Assembly: GCF_964199755.1 (NCBI RefSeq)
Contig: NC_133900.1
Coordinates: 15,949,201-16,013,200, forward strand
Source: Larus michahellis
Lineage: Eukaryota > Chordata > Aves > Charadriiformes > Laridae
Direction of reading: 5' to 3'
DNA length: 64,000 nucleotides
The first letter of the stretch is position 1. Each line of letters starts with the position of its first letter. Shown here in pieces: positions 14,030 to 26,800 of the stretch. The position numbers and the translations under genes were made by a program. The notes under the pieces are model-generated. The model was not told where the DNA came from and ran no database searches. It saw nothing but the letters and a program-made list of their open reading frames with translations.

Positions 14030-14610
14030 CGTTCGTCCCCTGAGCCTGACTTCCAACTTCACAGCCCCCCCTCCCTCCCTGCCCCGCTGCCTGCCCGGGC
14101 ATCACCCGGTCCCGCTCCGCCGCACCGGCCGCCGCAAGCGCTGCGGGCGGGAGACACCTAAAGGCCTCCCGGGGAAGTGAAGCTCTCCCCCGGGCAGCAC
14201 CCCCCGCCTTCGGCCACCCTGTCCCCGGGGGCGAGGGTCCCTGCTCGGCAAGAGGGAACCTAGCAGAAAGGCAAAATGCGGGACCCAGGTTCGCTGGAGG
14301 CCAGAAAGGGCGGCGGTGGCCGAGCCCCCGCAGCACGCCGCGCGTCTGGTGGCTTGAAGGGTTCGTGGTCCGAGCGTCCGTCCTGTCCCCCTCACGTCCC
14401 CGCTGAAGGGGACAGTGGAGAAGGGAGTTAAGGCACAGAGGTCTCCCGTTTGATGGGGATGTGAGAGCGCCTCGTTAAAACACCTGCTTCGGGTTCAAAC
14501 TTTGAGGAGGCTGCGCAGCTCTGCACGCCGGCAGCGAGCAGCAAGTTGGAAAAAAAATGGTCCTGAGCAGGAGGGACTGCCTGCCCATGAGGGAAGTGTG
14601 GTGCGGAGCA
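14030..14610. promoter_or_regulatory. orphan CpG island
   Basis: The stretch is very GC-rich with frequent CpG, strongest at 14,080-14,420, in an otherwise AT-rich setting. It contains overlapping open frames on both strands that look compositional. No recognised first exon, signal peptide or conserved protein follows. It may be the promoter of an unassigned gene or non-coding RNA, or a regulatory island. Confidence 0.6.
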
Positions 14611-17608
14611 GATGGCGGTCTCCCACCTCCTTCCTCTCTGCATCAGTTATCCACTGAGCAGCCCAAAGTGCTCATTTCTCCATTGTCACCACTTCCACCC
14701 AAAGTGCGGTGGGCACCTCGTCAGGGAGCTGACAGAGAGGTGGCACATCAAGGCTATGTCTTTTGTTAAGTCTGAGTTCAGGCGTTTTCGTGAGGAAAAA
14801 AACTGGTACATTTTCCAATCGATACTAGGTGAACAGTTCAGAAATAAAAGCCTTTCCCTCAGAAATGCAAATCATCTGGACTGCTCTAACACCTTCAGGG
14901 TTCTAATGATCTTAAAGCAATGTCGTCTTGCTGTCTGCAAACCAACCGTAGCTTGACCTGTGAAGGACAATTTCATTTCAAGTGACCTGGGGAAGCAATA
15001 AAAATGCAAAGGCAAAATGGAAAGAAATATTTATTTGAACACTCATGGTCCTATTTTTATTTGCATCATACGGAGCATCGACCAGTTCTGTATGATCTTT
15101 CCACTCCCTGGAAATTGCAATATTCCACTGTAGCAAGTGCACAGAGTTTAAGGTCAATGTCAAGTCATAAAACAGCTACAAGTACAATTTTAGCATTTGC
15201 AATTATGGGCAAAACAAGAAAAAAGGTACTTTGTACTCCATCTGGAATTCAACTCACTCTGTACACAGTGTTAATAAAATACAGATGCAACTCGGGCCAG
15301 TGGTAATCGAAAGTCATTAACATCAGAAGCTGTTCAGTGGCCTGTATGAATTGTATTTTGTTGGTCTTAGCCCAGTGCCCATTAGACAGACATCTACATT
15401 ACAGCCAGAGCTTTTGTGTCATTGGCGAGGACCAAGGGCTGTAACGCATTTTGGGAAGTAGAGCTAATCACTTTTGGACACCGTGGGGTCCCTCCTCCCT
15501 GGCACCTCTTGTGCTCATAACGTTCGTGGTCTCTGAGGGCAGAACGTCCATCTGCGGGGCTGCTGGGTAAATAACGGCAAATATGCACGGGCCAACCGAG
15601 AGAGCCGTGACTGATGGAAGGGCAGCAAGTAAAAACGACCAGACTGTCTGTTTTACGTGGAGAGGGGTGGTACCTCTTCACCACCTGCCCATCCAGCATC
15701 AGTCCCCTCTGCTGACTGCAGTCAAAGGCATTGCTGCAGACAAAAGACACGGTGTGCCCGCAAAGCAGCTTTGCTGTCTAATAGAACTCTAATCAATTAG
15801 AAGAAAAAGCACACCTCTCTTCTCTGCCACGTAACTTCTCCCTAACCTGTCAGTGACTTTTCTCCATGGGAGATTGCCAAATTCAGAGCTTAGTACTGCA
15901 GCAGCAGCATCTCCCGTATCACTCTCTCCAATTTGTCCTGTTCCCTGTAAACCAGCCTTTACTTGCACTTGGCATGAGGGAGACATCAGTTTCCAGTCCA
16001 GGATCGCCCCTTTCTGAGAAACACCATCATTCGCTGCCAGCGGAGCGTGCCTTAGCCCTCTGCTCAGCCCAGCTTTCAAGCCTCGTTGGATCCATATGCT
16101 TCCAATGATCAGGGTGATTTTTCTTCTAGTTTCTGCCCGGGTATGACTTGTGGCCATCTCATCCATGCAGTGATGGCCATATGCTCATGGGTACCAGCAG
16201 GAGCACGAGAAAAAAGATTACGATCTTCAGAGAACTGTATCTGCCATTAGCGCAGCTGCCCCCGGAACAGCACAGGGCCGGTGAGCTTCGAGTTCTCCTG
16301 TTAAGACTCGCTATTCTTCTATGACGTGATCTTTTGTGCTCAGATTTGTCATGCACCTCACAGGTTGGAAATCACATCCTGAGCCATTAAATCCTCTGGT
16401 CCTATCTCGAATAATATGCTTTGTAGAAAAATTTCTTGAAGGCATTTCCGTGAAAATACAAGTAAATTTGGTTTTTAAGGCTGTAAGGATCTGGAAGTAT
16501 GTATTTCGTTCACTGAGATGCTTTATAAAGAGTACAAGGCTTAGCAAGTGAAAATAAAATAGGTCTGATTTATACAGTAATACAATAAAAAGGCTGTGCG
16601 GAAAAAATGCAAACAATCATTTTATATGTGTTTATGCACATTAACTCTCTAAGTGATTATACAGTCTCTAACATCTAGATTTTCATGGGGTTTTGTAATG
16701 CTTCAAAGGGATATAGCTGCAAATAGACAAGTTTCATCTCTCATTTCAGTAACAGCAAATGCATATTTTTGCTTTCAGAAGCTGCCTCTTCTGTCAGTTG
16801 TACTTACATTTTTCTGCTTTTAGGCTGATCAAATTCCACTGACGTCAGCTATAGCAAACCTTCGTGCTTGATAAATGTGTGAGCAAGAAGAGAATCAGGG
16901 TCATGCGAAATAAACAAATGTCAATCATCAGGGAATAAGTGGGGTTCTCAGCCTGCTCAGAGGAAAGGTAAGCACAAGGCCCTTTGTATAACTCTTCCTC
17001 CATGCTCAAAGGTAATATGTGGATGGCTCTAGCTAAATAAAAGAGCTTTTTTTGCCTTCTTTTTTCCTTGTGTGCTCTCGGAGGAAACAGTATTGAAAAG
17101 GCTAAAGCCACTGACATTTTGGCGTTGTGAAAGAGTGAGAATGTAAGCCAGAAATTAATGGAAATGCTCCCCTAAGTATATGATCCATTAAGTTGTTTTG
17201 CAACGCTGAGAAATGAAGCATAGAGTATTTTGTTAAAGTCAATATCCCATGGGGATGAAAGCAAGATTATGATCTTTCACTGGAACGGGCCAAGCCCTGC
17301 CAGTAAGCATGTAGGTATAAATCCAGAATACCTCCAGTTTAGTTAAAGGAACTGCTCTGAATTCACACCGATGCAGCTGAGGACTAACCCAGGGCCTGTA
17401 TCCCCAGTTTGGGTGTCTCCAGGCCGGTGTGCCCAATTCTGTGAACCAGCTGGTGGCAGCCTGCTGGCCTGGGTACGGAGAACTTCTGCAGATGTGTTGA
17501 TACGGGAGCAATGTAGGACACCACGGACTCCTTCTGCCCACTTCCCAGTGAAGGGTACCTTGTTCAGCACTAGGATTTACTGTAGTTTTCTGAGTGACTT
17601 TTGATTTA
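14611..17608. other. intergenic between orphan CpG island and CR1
   Basis: Nothing recognised apart from the CRE palindrome at 16840. Open frames of 100-125 codons on both strands at 14.6-16.2 kb overlap each other and carry no known motif. Confidence 0.65.
16840..16847. promoter_or_regulatory. perfect CRE palindrome TGACGTCA
   Basis: A full cAMP-response-element palindrome lies in AT-rich intergenic DNA about 2.2 kb right of the orphan CpG island. It may be functional or chance; the CpG inside it has been retained. Confidence 0.35.
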
Positions 17609-17875
17609 GGGTAATGGTTTCAAACTGAAGGACAGTAGATTTATGTTGGGTATTAGGAGGAAATTCTTTCCTGTGAGGGTGGTGAGGCGCTGGCACAGGT
17701 TGCCCAGAGAAGCTGTGGATGCCCCATCCCTGAGTGTGTTCAAGGCCAGGCTGGATGGGGCTTTGAGCAGCCTGGTCTAGTGGGAGGTGTCCTTGCACAT
17801 GGCAGGGGGTTGGAACTAGGTGATCTTTAAGGTCCATTCCAACCCAAACCAGTCTATGATTCTGTGATTCTATGA
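17609..17875 (+). mobile_element. CR1 LINE 3' fragment
   Basis: The copy contains the CR1 3' landmarks: GGAGGAAATTCTTTCC, CAGGTTGCCCAGAGAAGCTG, CAAGGCCAGGCTGGATGGGG and AAGGTCCATTCCAACCC. It ends in ATTCTGTGATTCTATGA. It is about 265 bases and severely 5' truncated. TGATTTA occurs directly before it (17602-17608) and overlapping its end (17873-17879), which may be a short target-site duplication. Confidence 0.95.
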
Positions 17876-20800
17876 TTTATTCCTACGGCACAGAGTTGCT
17901 TACCCTTTCAAGAACCATTCAGTGGGAAAAGGAGGTTGCATTATTATTCTGCAAACAGCATTTATAAAATTCAGTCATTAGCACTTTGCCCACAGGTCTA
18001 GCACCTAAGGATAGCGTTTCACTCTGTCCTGGCAGAACAGATGGATTACCAGTTTTCACCAGTATGTATCTTGATGTGCTGCTGCCTTTTTCCTACATCT
18101 ACCGACTACCTTGACTCTGTGGTTGCATTGCTGAACAGTTTCTGCTCACTCTCCTGGGCGTTTAGCTATTCGGTTGGTGTTCCAGCACATTTTCTTCTGC
18201 TTTGACCACAGACCTGAAGGGCAGGGAAAGGACCTCCCAGGCTTGGCCTGAGCTGGATCTGAATTGGTGCTTTCAGGGGTGCTCAGCTGCAGCAGGTTTC
18301 CTTTTCAAACAACTCAAAGGATGAAATGAAGAAAAACAACTCTCTGGGGGTTTTCTTTACATTGCGTACCTGAAACCTGAATAAAAAGAGAGACCAGGCA
18401 TTAAAAAAGTGCCAGCTTCAAAAAGTTGTTGGCACCGACAGAACGTGGCTGATCAATGCTGTTTTGTTGCTACAAGGAGAGCTTTAACTGAAGCTGTTTC
18501 CCCTTGGTCTGCTGCCAGGGACAGCAGCAGCGGTCTGTGAGGAGCTCAGGAGGGAAGGTAAAGGAGCTTGGAGCAACTCCTTTGTGGCAGTGACTACAGA
18601 CCAAGAGAAACCTCTCAGCCCGGTACATTTTTGACAGCCAAAAGCTTAGTAAACATTAAAAGCAGGCAGTATGCTGCTGAAAAGAAAGGCAACCCAGTCC
18701 TCAAATCCCCTTTTCACAGTGTTCTGTCTTCAGGTTTTGTGAAATGGCAGGGGAGACCAAACACATCCGAAGAGCGTTTGGTACCTCTCCATCTTTCCCT
18801 CTGCATTTGGCACACTGGGATCTAAAAAGCAGCGTAATTATGAAGCAGCGGTTGCCCAGAGTAAGGGCTCTCTCCTCATTGTTGCTTCAAGAAAAGGTAA
18901 GACCTTGGCAAGAGTTTTGCCCTAGTGAGGAGTCTCACCCAAGCACAGCAAGAAGTTTGTTTGTGAAGGTTACCGTGCCTTGACCTGGGGTTTCCCGCAT
19001 GACCCCCACTCTGGAGGTGCAGCAAGTCTGATGCTTCCAAAAACTGACATGCGCAATGCGCTCTTGGAGCTCAAAACTGTGGGTCCTGCACAGCGAGACC
19101 AACACTCCCTGCTCTCCTTCCCCCCGCAACGAAGCGCTGCGTGCTCAGCGAGCACGGGCCTTGCTCGGGCTTTTTTAGGGGAGGCTTCAGCCTCTGCTGT
19201 GAATAAGTCAGGAAGCCACGCTGTCAGACTTGCAACATCAGGCCAGATGTTGAGAGGCAACGTTGGCCCTACTGCACACAACGTGGCTTTAAGGCCCCCT
19301 GTGCCGTCTCGTACAGACATACCCAGAGGACCTTTGACCCACCCGGTTCGGGTGCTGGGTGCCGCTGAGGCATCTTGGGCTGGGGAGGCTGGCGGCTCAT
19401 CCATGGGCTTTGGGCTGGCTTTTTTACCACTTCACAGCTCGATCATGTTTGTTTGCACAAGCCAGCCTCCCCCCAGATGTGAACCGTGGAGCTGACGTAC
19501 TCCAGTTAGTACCTCTCAGGCAGCAAAGGAGTTACGGCGAAGTCAGCAGGTCCGCTGGTGTGACCAACAAGCACATTTCGTAAGGGACGGAGTGAGGACC
19601 CCTGTCATTTCACAGGCTTAAAGTAACTCTGTCTTTCCAGTTCTGTCACACAGCTTTTGAAGCAATGATTTTTAATTTTTCTTCTGGAAATAAAAGAGAT
19701 TCTTTTAATAAACAGGCAGAGCCCTTGGGTGCTGCATCATTTTAACTAGATGATAGTGTGGCTAAAAACCATCTCTCAATATGATAACTTTTGCCTTATC
19801 TCTAAAGTAACACATTTTCCTGATCAATCAAATATAAAAATACAATTTAAAATGGCTACATTTTGGTTTTCTGAAATTCACCACATCTTTAGGCTGTTAC
19901 TTTTCTCCCCTAAGCTCCAATATAATTTTAATTAATAACCACCTCTTTCACCTTACAGTATAGTCCCATCAAGACTCCTTTCCTTTAAAAGCAACTGATT
20001 TGATTTTTCTTGGCTGCTGGGAGTGAGGAGAAGGAAAAACTGAGTTTGGAGAGGAAGCAGGATTGCTTTTGTGTTTTGCTTTTCTGTCTGTGCACATAAA
20101 ATTTAGGCAATGAGTAAACCTTTCCCATCTGCGACTGTATGCAGAAGTAGGTTACGTTGCCTGGAGCAATTGCAATAACTCACTTGCCACTTTTATAGAA
20201 CTCTCTGCTTTATTAGCTTTATGCCGATAACTTTATAGTTACTTTCCAGGCATATAAAGAGTAGGTAATTGAAATCACAAAGGGAGCTTAATACCTGAGT
20301 TATCGTGTAATCACCTGGATGCATCGGAAACTAGATTAATACTACGTGAGCTCTTTCGATTGGCCAGTGATACAGTTCCTGTAGCAAGAAACCGACTGTT
20401 TTCCGTGCAAATTGGACAAAGGGCCTCTTTTCCTGACAGTGCAAGTTCTGTAACATTTAGGAGCACAAATTTAAGACCATCTGGTCAGAAGCTACTCTTC
20501 TACCGATAAAGGAGCAATGGGATAAACATGGAATCCTAATGTTTGGTTTAGTGGCATTAGTAAAAGCAGAAAATTCTATGAAGCTGCTGGATCTTCAAAG
20601 TGTTAAAGAACTCGCATTTATTTATATTAAAAGCTAGCGCTTTCATGGCTCACAGGCACAGATGGAGAAACAGCTTTCACCATTTCGGCCACGATGAAAC
20701 ATTTCACAGTGGCTAACAGAACGCAGGAGTGAAATTAAAGACTTCTCTTTCCATGGCAGAAATAAGAATGAAGACCATGGGTTTCTGTTGCACCCAGATC

Positions 20801-23800
20801 TCAGGATTAATCTGAACTAAGGATGGCATGCAACTCCAACACCTCGAAATATATTGCAGTATACCATAGACCTGGGAATTCCTTCTCCTGGCACCTCTAC
20901 TTAATCTTCCACATCTTCAAAAGGTATTCCTTCAGTCAGGCATCGTATCAGTGTCCTCCTCCCTGCAGAGTGTGGCTGTAATAGCAAACAGTTCAGCCAG
21001 GGTGCCATAAATTTCCAGTTAAGATGGCAATAGAGGTCTCACGCTGTGCAAAAGCTGAGTTTAGAAAAGCTACTTTCAGATTGGGCCCTCAGAAGCAATG
21101 TAATGTAAGGTATTTTGTTGCTCATATAGCAACGATCGGAAGTGGATACTTGGTATCTCAGCACATTTCTAACTTCCCCAGGATCAATTGCACCGCTCCC
21201 TTAATTTAAGTGACAGGAAATTATCATTTGCTTACTTCCTACACCAAACACAGAGGCAATCTGAGCCTTAAGCCCCCCGAGCCTTAAGCGAGGGGGGTTT
21301 TAAACCACAGCCACTATTGCTACGTTTACATATATTCATTAATATTGAGTCTCTGAAGGTAGAAAAGTCCTGTCATTAGCAGAAAAGCAAAGTGCACAAA
21401 CAGCTTTTTGTGCTGGTCTTTCTGTACAGCTTCAGACAGAAATATGGTGTGCTGTTAGCCCCGGTTTGCAAGGCTCTGTGCAGAGGCATTGCTCGGGGGA
21501 GCATGGGCTCCGCAAGCAGCTGGAGCTTGTGCTCTTTGCCTTGGTCCTTGATTAGACTCGATTCTTTAGGCAGAAATGGCTCCCTGGAAACCAGTGGCTG
21601 GTGCTGGGCTGAGATTCCCGAGAGAAGACTTGCCTTCTGCTCTTCCCAGCTGCCAGCTCTGGGTAAATGAAAGTGAGTTGTACTTGGGCTCTCCGTCACC
21701 ATACTGCAAAAGCAACTTAGAAGGCTTCAAATGTTTGATTTCACATACTAGGTGATCAATATTAGTGCCAGAAGGAACACTAACATTGGGAAAAGGGCAA
21801 CACAAAGGTGTGGCCCCTGCCGCAGTTCAGAGAGGTCTGTCTGCGCCCAGCTGGGAGTGAGTGGGCAACCCTCCCCCCCAGGTCCTGCGGGCTCAGACAG
21901 AGGAGGAGGTTGTCCAAAGACCACATTCGCCCAGTCCACAGTCAGCGTCTCACTGGCACCCAGCTCATCCTGACGCAGCCATGGCTCACCAAGCACTAGA
22001 CAGCAGCTCCTGCAGTTCAACTGAACCTGACGGTGAGAGGGCAGCAGAGGGGTCTTTGGCAGGAGGGAGAAGTGCAGAGATTGAGATGAGCAAAGGACCA
22101 CAGCACACGGGGAGCTGAAGGGCTAGAAGAGACAGGTAGAGGAAAACCCTCCCTCAGGTTTATTAATAATGTGGTTTGACAATATTCTGTATATTAGAAC
22201 AAAATGCAGACACTAGAAGTAGTCCCATAAAGAGCATAACAGATCATTTGACTTCTGTTCTCACCTTAGCACATTTCACCAAAGGACCTGCACTTCATTG
22301 GAAACAAAATACCGTGTCCTGCAGCTTCACGGGTCAGATCACTGCTTGGGCTGAACACTACGTCTGTCAGCTCCAGCAACGTCTGTCACCCCGGGACATG
22401 CTCTCCTGAAGGGCTGCAGCTTCTGAGACCAGCAATGGAGCAAGTGGGAAGACCTCTTAACTTTCTCCATGACGCTGGAAGGAAGCTGGTTATCTGCGAA
22501 CCAAACATCTCCAACAGGACAAAGACTTCCAGATATGCTTAAATGGCACCATAGGGACTGTGGCTCAATTTTGCTGTTAATAATCTGATACAGCTAGAAT
22601 GTGGGGGTTTTTAATACCCAAAGACAATTTACAGCATATAAAAGACCATGAGGTTATATTTTAGTTTTCTAGAAGCTGAGATAGTCATATAAATATATTA
22701 TGAAGGTATTGTAACAAGAGTGCTAGTATTTTAATGATAAAACATCCAGGGTCAGTAGAAAATATATATCATCATCTGCAAGTTCATTTTAGGTGTAATA
22801 AAATAGCATAGCATAGGAGATCTGTCACATTTTAAATAGGATAAATGTTATTTATACTTTATGCTGCAACATTTTATCTTTTGAAGCCGCAGGAAGACGT
22901 AGCAGGGCTCAGTATTTGATCACGCAGCATCTGCAAACGTGCAGAGGGGCCACAGCCGTTCATCTGCCAGCAACGGGTAAAGGCTGCGGTAGTTACGGGG
23001 CTGACTGATGGCGAAGGCCAGCTGCAGAGAGAGGCCACACTCTCCTGTCCCGTCAGGGAGGGACCAGCCGGGCCCTGCTGATGGGGTGCAGGTGGGGAGG
23101 AAGGTTATAAACACGGGAGTGGGGAGGGAGCTTGGAGTATCTCTGGTGTGGGGGAGTGTTGGCTGGTACCCTGGTCTGTGGTCTTCTTGCCTGTGGGGTG
23201 AGTGAGAATTCAGCTTTCTCTATGAGGGAAGGGTGATGGTCAGGTGCAGCTGGTGGCAAGAACAGGAGATGGTTCGCAGGCCTGGAGAAGAGGGGGAATG
23301 CTTGCGGTGGGGAGAGGTTTCCCTTGTGAGGGAGCTCTGGCGCTTCCAAGGGTGGCCACGCAGGGCTGTGAGAAGGTGTTGTGCCTGTGTCCTTGCACCC
23401 TGTAGCTGAGCTCGGGGCAGGGTTTGAGCATCCTGTGGTGGGGCAGTGCTGATGGAGCCCAGGGGACGGCGGGTGTGCATCTGTGCTCTGGTACTGGCGG
23501 TATGTTGGGTGCAAGGTCCACCCTCAGTTGACTAAAACTGTCTGACCTAAACCAAGGTAAGAAACATTGCTTGCTGGGAAGGTTTCTTAAGCTGTTAATT
23601 TGCTGCTGGCTTTGTGAAGTGTTGGACAAGAACAGTGTTCTGAAGGTGCAATAAATCTAGATGGTACCTGCTGTGTTTTATGTTGGCACTATTGGTGTAG
23701 AAATGATTTCTGATGGTAGATCAGAGGAGTGTGCTACTTCCGTGGTATTATCGTGTAAAAGTCATGATGGCGTCTTTGAAATATATGTAACATCAAGACA

Positions 23801-26800
23801 GTGCTGAGAACATGCAAGGAATGCAATTTATCATCTGAGTTATTCTTAATGTTCTAAATCTGGTCGCAGTGGTTGTGTGCACTACATGCCTGGTAAGAAA
23901 TCCTTTTGCTCCCTCTGAAGCTCCCTTGGAACTGCTAATGCTTTGGCAAACAAAGACCCCGAGGTTAAGCTCTGCGTAATGCTTTCTTGGCCTGTATTGC
24001 CAGGCTGAAGAGGAGGGTGCAGAAAAAGCCAATTGTGAGCATATGGTATTGTCTGTGCATCCCCCTCTTCCAAAGCACTCAGTATGGCTTTGTTGTTCGG
24101 CAGTTGGTAGGGTAACATCTTTATTATCTTTCTGTTGTTGTTTCTTTTTCTCACTGAAATACACACTGAACAGATTATTATTTTTTTAGTAAGGAAAAAA
24201 CCAGTAATAATAACTTCTGTATAAGCTTGTGGATACATTCTGTTATCCCTGAGGAAGAAGTAGGGTGAAAATACCTTTTTCAAGGGATTCAGGTTGGTAG
24301 TTGTTATTTTTCCAGCCGCTACACATTTAAAGGGAGGCAGAGGCTGCAGTGTTTGGGTTGCTGCAGGCTTCCCAAGTAATCTAGTGAAAGGTCACATTTC
24401 AGTTGTTACCACCTTGAACTGGCAGGAGAGGACACCACTTTGAATTGATGCCGACACCAAAGGTGAGGTCCTTGCGCATCTCTCCTGCTGGTGGGAAAAT
24501 CTCAAAGGGGCTCATCCTTGTCTCTGCTGTCAAAATAAGGTGCTGAATTTAAATCAGACTGGAGGCCGCCCAAGGGTTTATGTGGCTGACTAGCAGTGAT
24601 TCACTTTCAAAAGAGTCAACCTCTTTCTCTATGCCAAAAATAAAACAGTAGGAAGAGCAACGGGCACCTACAGCAGTAAAATACTTGTATTACCCGCTAA
24701 AAAAAATTGTGGGTCTTTGGCATTCTAACTGTCTAATAAAAAATTAAAATAAAACTTAGTCAGTGGTTTTGTAAATCTACAACAGATGTCAAGAAACATC
24801 GTGATGAAGTCGAACTATTACTCAGGCCCTGTAGGCACTCAGTACTTCTCGTTTCAGAAGGAAATCAAAGGGAGTTTCCAATTAAGGTTAAGTTTGGGGA
24901 ACACTGTGGAAGAATCACTGGTATCAGGAGTGGGGTTAAAAAGAACGCAGCAAACACCTTAGCATACTTTAGTGTGGGAAGGGAATAGAGATAGGTATGA
25001 AAAGCTTTCTTGTGCTTCAATTTGTTTCTCTTTCCTTTTCAAAAAATATTGTGCAGTGCTTAAAAATGGGATGATTGTAAACTAACAGCAAAACTATGTG
25101 CTTATTAGTAGTAGCTTAATTTGGTGAGACACTGAAATGTGATTCCCCCCCATATTGCACATGAGTATCTAACCAAGTAAAGAAGACAAAGTACAGGCCT
25201 GTGAGCCTATTGTTTGTTTAGCAAAGGGAAGCCAGTGGCTTTTCCATGGAATGATCCTCACATCTGTGATGTTCTCTTGCTGTTTTGTTTTTTTTCTTGT
25301 CCTGGCTATGGAAGTTAAAAACTAGGCCCTGCTTCACATTTCAGATGTGTGGTAGCTAATTACAGTAAACATAATCTTAATAAAGGAGTGTCACTAGTTA
25401 TAAAATATGTTTACTCTAGAGTTTCATGGGTAGGAGATGGAGAGGCCAAGCTGCAGAGGGCTGTTGCCAACTGGCTGGCTCAGGCTGTGATTTTTGTCAA
25501 TTACTGTTTTCTATTTACGTACCTACAAAGCAGAGATGATAAAACTTGTCTGTGTCCTAATTGCCTTGAGCTTTTAGCAAATATTTATGGACTACGTGCA
25601 GAATTTCAGGAGATGAGTAATTATATTTCTACATCTTGTTAAGTGTGTTTCGCAGAATCTTCTCTCTTCCTGCTTTAAACAGCTTCCTCTTTCAGTCATG
25701 AAAGCAATTTCCAGTGGAATTGTTGAAATTTAGAACAAATATTTTTATGCTAATGCTAGCACATTAACCTCATGTTAAGCTTTGCTCCATCTTCTTCACT
25801 TCAGCTTATCCTCATGGCTTGTTCCGTAACACCTCTTGACATTTTAAGGTGAACTGTAGGTACCAGAGATCATGAAATTGCTCCCACTTGGATAAATTGG
25901 AGCTTTGCCATTGGTTCCTCTGGAAATAGGATCAGGACCTGGATAGATGCATGTAATATCTTGTAAAGACAGGCTAATATGCTTTCTGCCTGAACAAACA
26001 GGGCTCTAAGCACTTCTGAAGCTTGTCCTCTAGTTCTCAGCGATACACATCCTGCTACTTGATCAACTGGCAAGTGAAGCTGTTCAGTACATCACAATGA
26101 TCTTCGTGTTAATTTGCTGGAAACAAAACCCAGCGACCCTGCAACAGGATTGACCAAAAGACTCCCAGTCACAGGTGCTAAATCACGCCTGAGTGTGAAA
26201 TGCATTAAATCCACATAAGCACCCAATGAATTCGTAACGGGCTGGTGCTGTCACCAGAACAAACTAAGGCCAGAAAAGAGCTTACAGAGGTGGCCAGAGC
26301 TCTTCTTTTTGAGGGTCTACAGGCACCATAAATATTACTGTGATTTTGATTCCAATTCAACATAAGCTTTATTTAAATGGTTATCAAGGAGGTGGAAAAA
26401 AACTAAAGGAAGTATAAAACTTTATCAAGATCTCAGTTTTCTGGAGTACTACATGTAACTCCCGAGCACTCCTGACTACATGTTGAAACTCAGCTCAGAC
26501 TTTCCCTTAATCAGGCACAGGATTTTCAAAGGAAAAGTCAATGTCATGTACAATCTCATGATTATATTTATTTGACTCTTGCCCAGCCAGGAAGTGCACT
26601 CCACAGTACTGCAGTCTTAAAAACATGCAGTTATGCCTGGGGGTTTTTTGTGTGCCAAGGCGCTAAGTCCTGGACTCCAGTGGCTTGAAAAAATCATCTC
26701 TCCCTGACAGAAGCAGCTCAGCAGTCACCTGAAGGTACTTGGTGGTTTGTGGCAGTGTCTGAATTAGCTTGAGATGCTGCGAGCTGTAAAACGTGCATCA

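Noticed and set aside
23053-23629. Proline/serine-rich minus-strand frames (153, 129 and 86 codons)
   Set aside because: All three minus frames are open at once because the strand is C-rich, so this is composition rather than coding.
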